Shown here piece by piece: positions 6,704 to 10,238 of a stretch of DNA of 10,238 nucleotides. Within the stretch, counting starts at the first letter, position 1. Each line of letters starts with the position of its first letter. The position numbers and the translations under genes are program-made. The notes below the pieces were generated by a model. The model saw only the letters and a list, made by a program, of their open reading frames with translations, was not told the origin of the DNA and searched no databases. This DNA comes from a bacterium (lineage in GTDB: Bacteria; Latescibacterota; UBA2968; GCA-2709665). The stretch covers positions 1-10,238 of the forward strand of contig JAQCGA010000091.1 of the NCBI GenBank assembly GCA_027619145.1, given 5' to 3'.

Positions 6704-6793
6704 CCCAAAGGCCGGGCAGGCACAGGGGCCTGCCCCTACAAAAATCACCCGGCACACCGGCCCTCAACGCCGGGCGGACACACAGGTCCGCCC
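6704..6793 (+). repeat. 90-base direct repeat, copy 2
   Basis: This copy spans the fourth and fifth palindromes. The third palindrome (6670-6690) lies in the 43 bases between the copies, so the array grew by duplicating a two-hairpin unit rather than by independent insertions. Confidence 0.9.
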
Positions 6794-6875
6794 CTACATT
6801 CAAATCTCGTCCAAAGGGTGTTGCCTCTACACAAAACGCCTTTCCAATCCCACCCATGCGGCGGAAGGGAAAGAC

Positions 6876-6973
6876 GGGCCTTCGTGGCCCTTCGTGGAAG
6901 TGGCCCTGAAAGGGCCCAATTTCGTACCCTTTCGTGATCCTGCCTTTCCCTTTGCGTCTTTGCGCCTTTGCGT
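6876..6973. repeat. Short tandem motifs upstream of the ceramidase-like gene
   Basis: CCTTCGTGG occurs twice with a ten-base period (6879 and 6889). GGCCCT/AGGGCC forms a small hairpin with a three-base loop (6902-6916). An eight-base unit CTTTGCGY is repeated three times in tandem (6950-6973). I recall similar runs in intergenic DNA of other environmental bacteria, but cannot check. They are non-coding. Confidence 0.65.
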
Positions 6974-7018
6974 GAGACCGCCTTTATCTTCAAAACACCT
7001 CGATCGGAGGAATACCCC

Positions 7019-8362
7019 ATGTCCCTGCAAGCCGGCGCCGCCACATCCAATATCACCCCCTGGTTGGGCGTTACCGTACCCGGTGCCGTCCGTTCCCGTA
7101 CCGCCGAAGATGTAGACGATGAACTGATGGCCAAAGCCCTCGTCCTGGACAACGGACAAACCCGCATCGTCTTCATCACCTGCGACCTCATCGCCATGCC
7201 CCAGGGCATTGCAGATGCCGCCAAAAAACGCATTTCAGAACGCTGCAATATCCCACCCGAAAACGTCATGATCAACGCCACCCACACCCATACCGCTGCC
7301 GGCATTGCAGACCTCTTGGGTACCGATGGTACGCCCGACTACATCGAATGGGTTCCCCTCAAAATTGCAGACGCCGCTGAACTCGCCCTGCGCCGATTAC
7401 GCCCGGCTCGCATCGGATTTGCCAGTGTAAACGAAGACCGCATCGCCTTCAACCGCCGCTGGCACCTGAAAGACGGTACCGTGCGCATGAACCCCGGCAA
7501 AGATAACCCCAACCTCGTCAAACCTACCGGTCCAACAGATCCCGAACTTGCCCTCATTTACATTGAAGACCTGGAAGGCCGCGCCATCTCTGCCGCTGCC
7601 TCTTACTCTCTCCACTACATCGGTACAGACAACGGCAATGCCATCTCCGCAGACTACTTCGGCCACTTCTTCCGCCTTGTACAACACTACCTGGGAGACA
7701 CCTGCGTTCCTCTTCTCTGGAACGCCGCTTCCGGCCAGATCAACAACATTGACTACAGCGGAAAATACAACTGGCCAGACAAAGGCCACGCCCACGCAAA
7801 AAAAATGGCCGGCGTACTCGCCGGCCACCTCCTCACTGAAATCCCTCTTATGACCATGCACGAAACCCTGGAACTCAAAGCCGTGCAGTCCACCCTCGAA
7901 TACCCGCGTAAAACCATCACACAGGAAGACCTGGACACCGCCGAAAAAATCCTGGCCGGCACGTATGACATGAACTACAAAACCGGCCCCTTTAGCTGGG
8001 TCGTGGGCCACCCCATTCCTCCCAACACCGCAGACATCTATGCCCGCGAATGCCAACGTCTGGCCCAACTTCCTGAAATCCTCACTGCCCCTGTTCAGGC
8101 CATCCAACTTGGCAACGCAACCCTCATTGCACTCCCCGGAGAAATCTTCGTCGAAATCGGCCTCAGCCTCAAAGCCAAAGCCCCGGCAAATCCGCTCTTC
8201 GTCGTCAGCCTGGCCAATGCCTATATGGGCTACGTCTGCACCGACAAATCTCTTACCCAGGAAGGCGGCTACGAAACCTGGGCCGCCCTCTCCTCCCTCG
8301 GCGGGCCAGGCACCGCTCCCGCACTGGAAAGCCTCGCACTGGATCTCCTGTCCAGGCTCTAA
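7019..8362 (+). CDS. Neutral/alkaline ceramidase-like hydrolase
   Basis: The 447-residue protein matches the N-terminal catalytic domain of neutral/alkaline non-lysosomal ceramidases, zinc-dependent amidases. ATHTHTAAG gives His89 and His91, SLHYIG gives His199, LPGEIFVEIG gives Glu375, and NAYMGYV gives Tyr405. These sit where the Pseudomonas enzyme has zinc ligands His97, His204, Glu411 and Tyr448 (numbering recalled). The segment NAASGQINNID (235-245) replaces the N-x-GD-x-SPN segment whose Ser is the nucleophile, so no serine occupies the expected place. The C-terminal Ig-like domain of classical ceramidases is missing, and there is no signal peptide, suggesting a cytoplasmic protein. The start at 7019 has GGAGG eight bases upstream. 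The frame is open further upstream only by chance. Ceramide is not necessarily the substrate. Another amide is plausible. Confidence 0.85.
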   Translation: MSLQAGAATSNITPWLGVTVPGAVRSRTAEDVDDELMAKALVLDNGQTRIVFITCDLIAMPQGIADAAKKRISERCNIPPENVMINATHTHTAAGIADLLGTDGTPDYIEWVPLKIADAAELALRRLRPARIGFASVNEDRIAFNRRWHLKDGTVRMNPGKDNPNLVKPTGPTDPELALIYIEDLEGRAISAAASYSLHYIGTDNGNAISADYFGHFFRLVQHYLGDTCVPLLWNAASGQINNIDYSGKYNWPDKGHAHAKKMAGVLAGHLLTEIPLMTMHETLELKAVQSTLEYPRKTITQEDLDTAEKILAGTYDMNYKTGPFSWVVGHPIPPNTADIYARECQRLAQLPEILTAPVQAIQLGNATLIALPGEIFVEIGLSLKAKAPANPLFVVSLANAYMGYVCTDKSLTQEGGYETWAALSSLGGPGTAPALESLALDLLSRL

Positions 8363-8367
8363 ACGCG

Positions 8368-8403
8368 GTGTGTACCGGCGTAATACGATACGCCGGTACA
8401 CAC
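8368..8403. terminator. Strong hairpin after the ceramidase-like gene, terminator-like but no U-run
   Basis: GTGTGTACCGGCGTA and TACGCCGGTACACAC are perfect 15-base arms around ATACGA (8383-8388), starting five bases after the stop codon. No T-run follows, so a classic rho-independent terminator is doubtful. It may protect the 3' end of the mRNA or be a palindromic repeat. Confidence 0.6.
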
Positions 8404-8540
8404 GAAAGCCTACCTCATCTTTTCCTTCCTTTAAAACGTACCCTCTGGTCCGCCGGATAAGATTTTCGTACATTTGTAGGCGGCACCAGTCTTCTCTCCC
8501 CAACCCGGACTGCTGTGCCCTAAACAAGGGAGATTCAAAA

Positions 8541-9401
8541 GTGATCAAGAAAACAGGATTCCTGCTACTGCTGCTGGGCCTCCAGGCATCCGTTTCCGGC
8601 CAACCCTACGCAGTCGAACCAGCCGAACCGGGTATCCCGGCAATACCGCAGCGCGAACAGAACGCCCTCACCGGCTCAGAATTCGCAAAACGTACCGCCG
8701 GAATGCCGGGCTCAGAACGGCAGCAGGCCGCACTGAAAGAACTTCTTCAGGGCAACATCCCCAATTTCCTCCGCCACCTTAAACCTGTCCAGATTTCAGA
8801 AACGCTTCCAGATGGTAAAAAGGTCACTGCAACCGCCTGGGTCATGCCAGATTATCTGGCCATTGGCACAAACGAAGACTTTTTGCGCATCCCGCTGACC
8901 TACTCCACTGCCATCGAAGTCGCCCGCGTGTTCCACCTCAGTCTGCCTACGCCCAAACTCGTCGATAACATTTACCAGCAGGCTGTCCGCCACTTCAAAC
9001 CACAGCCCATGAAACCCGGCCCCAAAATGAGGTCCAGCGAGTACTACCTGGAGCACGAGAAAAAAATAGAAGCCCAGCAGCCAGACTTGCCACTGGGCGA
9101 ACTTGTTGCGGGGCACAAAAAAGACGTGGTCATCACCAACCGCCTCAACAAAAAACCGGGACGGATTGCCATTTACGGCTGGCACCGGCTCAATGGCCGG
9201 CCCATACAACCCTTAAGCACAGTACACGATGCGGAATACGCAGACTACAGCCACGGCATCCGCCTGGTAGGGCAAACCGTTACCATCAACGGAAAAGCCT
9301 TCTCTTTCTTCGACGCCCTGAAAAACCCCCTCCTGGCGCCTCTGTTCACCTACGAAGGCAAACTCAACGCACCTCCCGAACTGATGCCTCCGGTTCAGTA
9401 G
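8541..9401 (+). CDS. Secreted protein of unknown family
   Basis: I do not recognise a characterised family. The 286-residue protein starts at GTG with GGGAG eight bases upstream. Residues 1-20 form a typical Sec signal peptide: IKK, a run of leucines, then a likely cut after SVSG with mature Gln21. No lipobox cysteine or later membrane segment is visible, so it should be periplasmic or extracellular. The middle is helical and charged. The C-terminal third is the most family-like part: IAIYGWHRLNGRPIQPLS (His215), VHDAEYADYSHGIRLVG (His229, His238). The His-rich DYSHG motif could be catalytic or metal-binding, but this is inference. I recall similar strings only in uncharacterised bacterial proteins. 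It lies 178 bases after the ceramidase-like gene behind a hairpin, so it is probably transcribed separately. It converges on the FGE-like gene. Confidence 0.85.
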   Translation: MIKKTGFLLLLLGLQASVSGQPYAVEPAEPGIPAIPQREQNALTGSEFAKRTAGMPGSERQQAALKELLQGNIPNFLRHLKPVQISETLPDGKKVTATAWVMPDYLAIGTNEDFLRIPLTYSTAIEVARVFHLSLPTPKLVDNIYQQAVRHFKPQPMKPGPKMRSSEYYLEHEKKIEAQQPDLPLGELVAGHKKDVVITNRLNKKPGRIAIYGWHRLNGRPIQPLSTVHDAEYADYSHGIRLVGQTVTINGKAFSFFDALKNPLLAPLFTYEGKLNAPPELMPPVQ

Positions 9402-9404
9402 GCG

Positions 9405-9426
9405 GGCCGGTTACTTTCCGGCCTTT
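9405..9426 (+). terminator. Weak terminator of the secreted-protein gene
   Basis: GGCCGG (9405-9410), TTACTTT, CCGGCC (9418-9423), then TTT. The short GC hairpin starts four bases after the stop of the + strand gene and overlaps the stop codon of the convergent gene. The T-run is short, so termination may be partial. Confidence 0.4.
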
Positions 9427-10238
9427 CGTTCAACCTTCTTGCAACAGCGGAATCCCAGGTGGTAGTTGTGGTGGCTTTCGGCATCCATTACCCGGCTCCC
9501 GTGCCAGTAAGGGGCACGCCAGCGGCACCAATCTTCGTGAGCGCGGTACGTATCAAAAATAAACCAGCTCCCCTTCATCTCGGTATGCCCCAGTTCCCGG
9601 CTACCCCGGCTGGCCATCTGGTTTTCATTCAGGGGCAGGTTCATATGCTCGGCAGCGTTTCCGTGTAAATCGTACACGCCAAGCGCACTCCGACAGTCCG
9701 GGAAAAATCCTGCCGGAAACGTATTCGAACCGCACTTCGCCCATTCGCCTCCCTCACAACCTGGTGTCTTCACACTGGAAGCCGCACAAATTCCTTTCCT
9801 GTATTCAGAACCATAACTCCAGGCTTTTTGGCCTTCATAGGCACGGTTGTGTGCCTCTCTCATCCGCTTGACTGCAACCGAAGGCGGCTGGTCTTCGGCC
9901 AGGTCAAACCGGTAATCCGGCGGCAACAACCGGCCCGCACAGGCCCCTTCCCATTCGTGCGCATCACAAAGCTGCTTTCCCAGGGCCCCGCAAATCTCCG
10001 CAGCCTCCTTCGCCCGCACCCACACCACCGGGTATTCGCAAGGAATATTGGGAAACTCAAACTGGTCAATCAGAGCCTCTGCATCTTCCGGTTTTTTTTC
10101 CGAAGGATCGTACAGCGGCACCATATATTTTTCACCGTACAGCTGTTCCAGCCACGGGTTGCCGTAGGCCACATCCATTTTATCTAACTTCTCCAGACAC
10201 TGCTCTCGGGTGGCCGGGTGTTGCGTAACGGCGGGATT
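9411..10238 (-). CDS. SUMF1/FGE-fold protein, 5' end outside the window
   Basis: The frame stays open to the right edge, so the start lies beyond it and 275 residues are seen. The first in-frame ATG (10178) is not the likely start: TREQCLEKLDKMDVAYGNPW continues through it. The protein belongs to the FGE/sulfatase-modifying-factor (SUMF1) fold. YPVVWVRAKEAAEIC and LGKQLCDAHEWEGACAG, then ALGVYDLHGNAAEHMN, and the end YHLGFRCCKKV match the family's order of motifs. FGE turns a sulfatase cysteine into formylglycine. Its two catalytic cysteines are five residues apart (CxxxxC). Here only the first is present (DWCRWRAP), with Pro at the second position, so FGE activity is unlikely. Many relatives have other or structural roles. 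About twelve cysteines, including the pairs around CGSNTFPAGFFPDC, suggest disulfides and an exported protein. No sulfatase gene is in the window. Confidence 0.88.
   Translation of the reverse strand, partial: NPAVTQHPATREQCLEKLDKMDVAYGNPWLEQLYGEKYMVPLYDPSEKKPEDAEALIDQFEFPNIPCEYPVVWVRAKEAAEICGALGKQLCDAHEWEGACAGRLLPPDYRFDLAEDQPPSVAVKRMREAHNRAYEGQKAWSYGSEYRKGICAASSVKTPGCEGGEWAKCGSNTFPAGFFPDCRSALGVYDLHGNAAEHMNLPLNENQMASRGSRELGHTEMKGSWFIFDTYRAHEDWCRWRAPYWHGSRVMDAESHHNYHLGFRCCKKVERKAGK

Larger units (their letters stand above)
6571..6797 (-). repeat. Array of five REP-like palindromes with GTAG flanks
   Basis: There are five hairpins with eight-base perfect arms and five- or six-base loops. GGGCAGGC/GCCTGCCC occurs at 6581-6602 and 6714-6735, GGGCGGAC/GTCCGCCC at 6639-6660 and 6772-6793, and GGGCGATC/GATCGCCC at 6670-6690. 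Arms begin GGGC and end GCCC, while the inner four bases change in a compensating way, so pairing is kept. Four of the five are followed by CTAC, which on the minus strand reads GTAG directly before the hairpin. GTAG beside an imperfect palindrome is the hallmark of REP sequences handled by RAYT (TnpA-REP) transposases. The second unit has AACA instead. No RAYT gene is in this window. Repeat nature is seen, and mobilisation is inferred. Confidence 0.85.
6434..7018. other. 585-base non-coding region with repeats
   Basis: I find no gene here. The short open frames are low-complexity translations of the palindromes. From left to right it holds a small dyad (TGTGCT/AGCACA, 6475-6489), a degenerate GGGC...GCCC segment near 6495-6523, the REP-like array (6571-6797), and a stretch of short tandem motifs (6876-6973). 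The ribosome binding site GGAGG (7006-7010) of the ceramidase-like gene ends the region. No clear promoter for that gene is visible. Confidence 0.75.

Noticed and set aside
6571..6797. CRISPR array
   Set aside because: The repeats are different palindromes with unequal spacing, and two spacers are near copies of each other. No cas genes are present.
6530..6857. Minus-strand open frames encoding repeats such as GADLCVRP and GAGPCACP
   Set aside because: They are translations of the GTAG palindromes. The repeated peptides arise from the DNA repeat and there is no ribosome binding site or conserved domain.
7397..8548. Long minus-strand open frame of 383 codons opposite the ceramidase-like gene
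   Set aside because: It is a shadow caused by C-rich third codon positions, and the + strand frame has conserved family motifs.

Overview
The window looks like a chromosomal segment of an uncultivated, moderately GC-rich bacterium with C-rich third codon positions. It encodes a selenocysteine-containing protein, so the organism should carry the Sec machinery (selA/B/C/D), which is not in this window. The mix of genes (Lon, single-domain receiver, Gfo/Idh/MocA oxidoreductase, ceramidase-like hydrolase, sarcosine-oxidase-like flavoprotein, FGE/SUMF1-fold protein, RAYT-type palindromic repeats) recalls environmental lineages such as Latescibacterota or Poribacteria. That placement is a weak inference.

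Left part (1-3437). A small + strand SelW-like Rdx selenoprotein gene (102-338) has an in-frame TGA at 135-137, followed by a perfect hairpin that fits the bacterial SECIS model. It converges on a minus-strand CheY-like receiver gene (432-803). The two share a long, perfect, bidirectional terminator hairpin (350-398). Upstream of the receiver gene, and also on the minus strand, is a full-length Lon protease gene (933-3437) with its own terminator (893-920).

Middle part (3438-6433). After a 404-base divergent intergenic region with a good sigma70-type promoter (3771-3799), a + strand gene group begins. It holds a short inorganic-pyrophosphatase-fold protein, a monomeric-sarcosine-oxidase-like flavoenzyme with all the expected active-site residues, and, after a 78-base gap with a GC hairpin, a Gfo/Idh/MocA dehydrogenase.

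Right part (6434-10238). A 585-base non-coding stretch carries five GC-rich palindromes. Four are flanked by GTAG when read on the minus strand, as in REP elements mobilised by RAYT transposases, and a 90-base segment of the array is duplicated. Then come a cytoplasmic neutral-ceramidase-like protein with conserved metal ligands but no serine at the expected nucleophile position, a strong 15-bp hairpin, a secreted protein of unknown family, and a convergent SUMF1/FGE-fold gene that runs off the right edge.

The + strand genes suggest turnover of amino-compounds and amides: oxidation of an N-methyl amine, an NAD(P)-dependent sugar or cyclitol dehydrogenase, and an amidase-like hydrolase. A shared pathway is inferred from proximity only. 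The clearest unusual signal is the selenoprotein, which standard gene calling would miss or cut short at the TGA.
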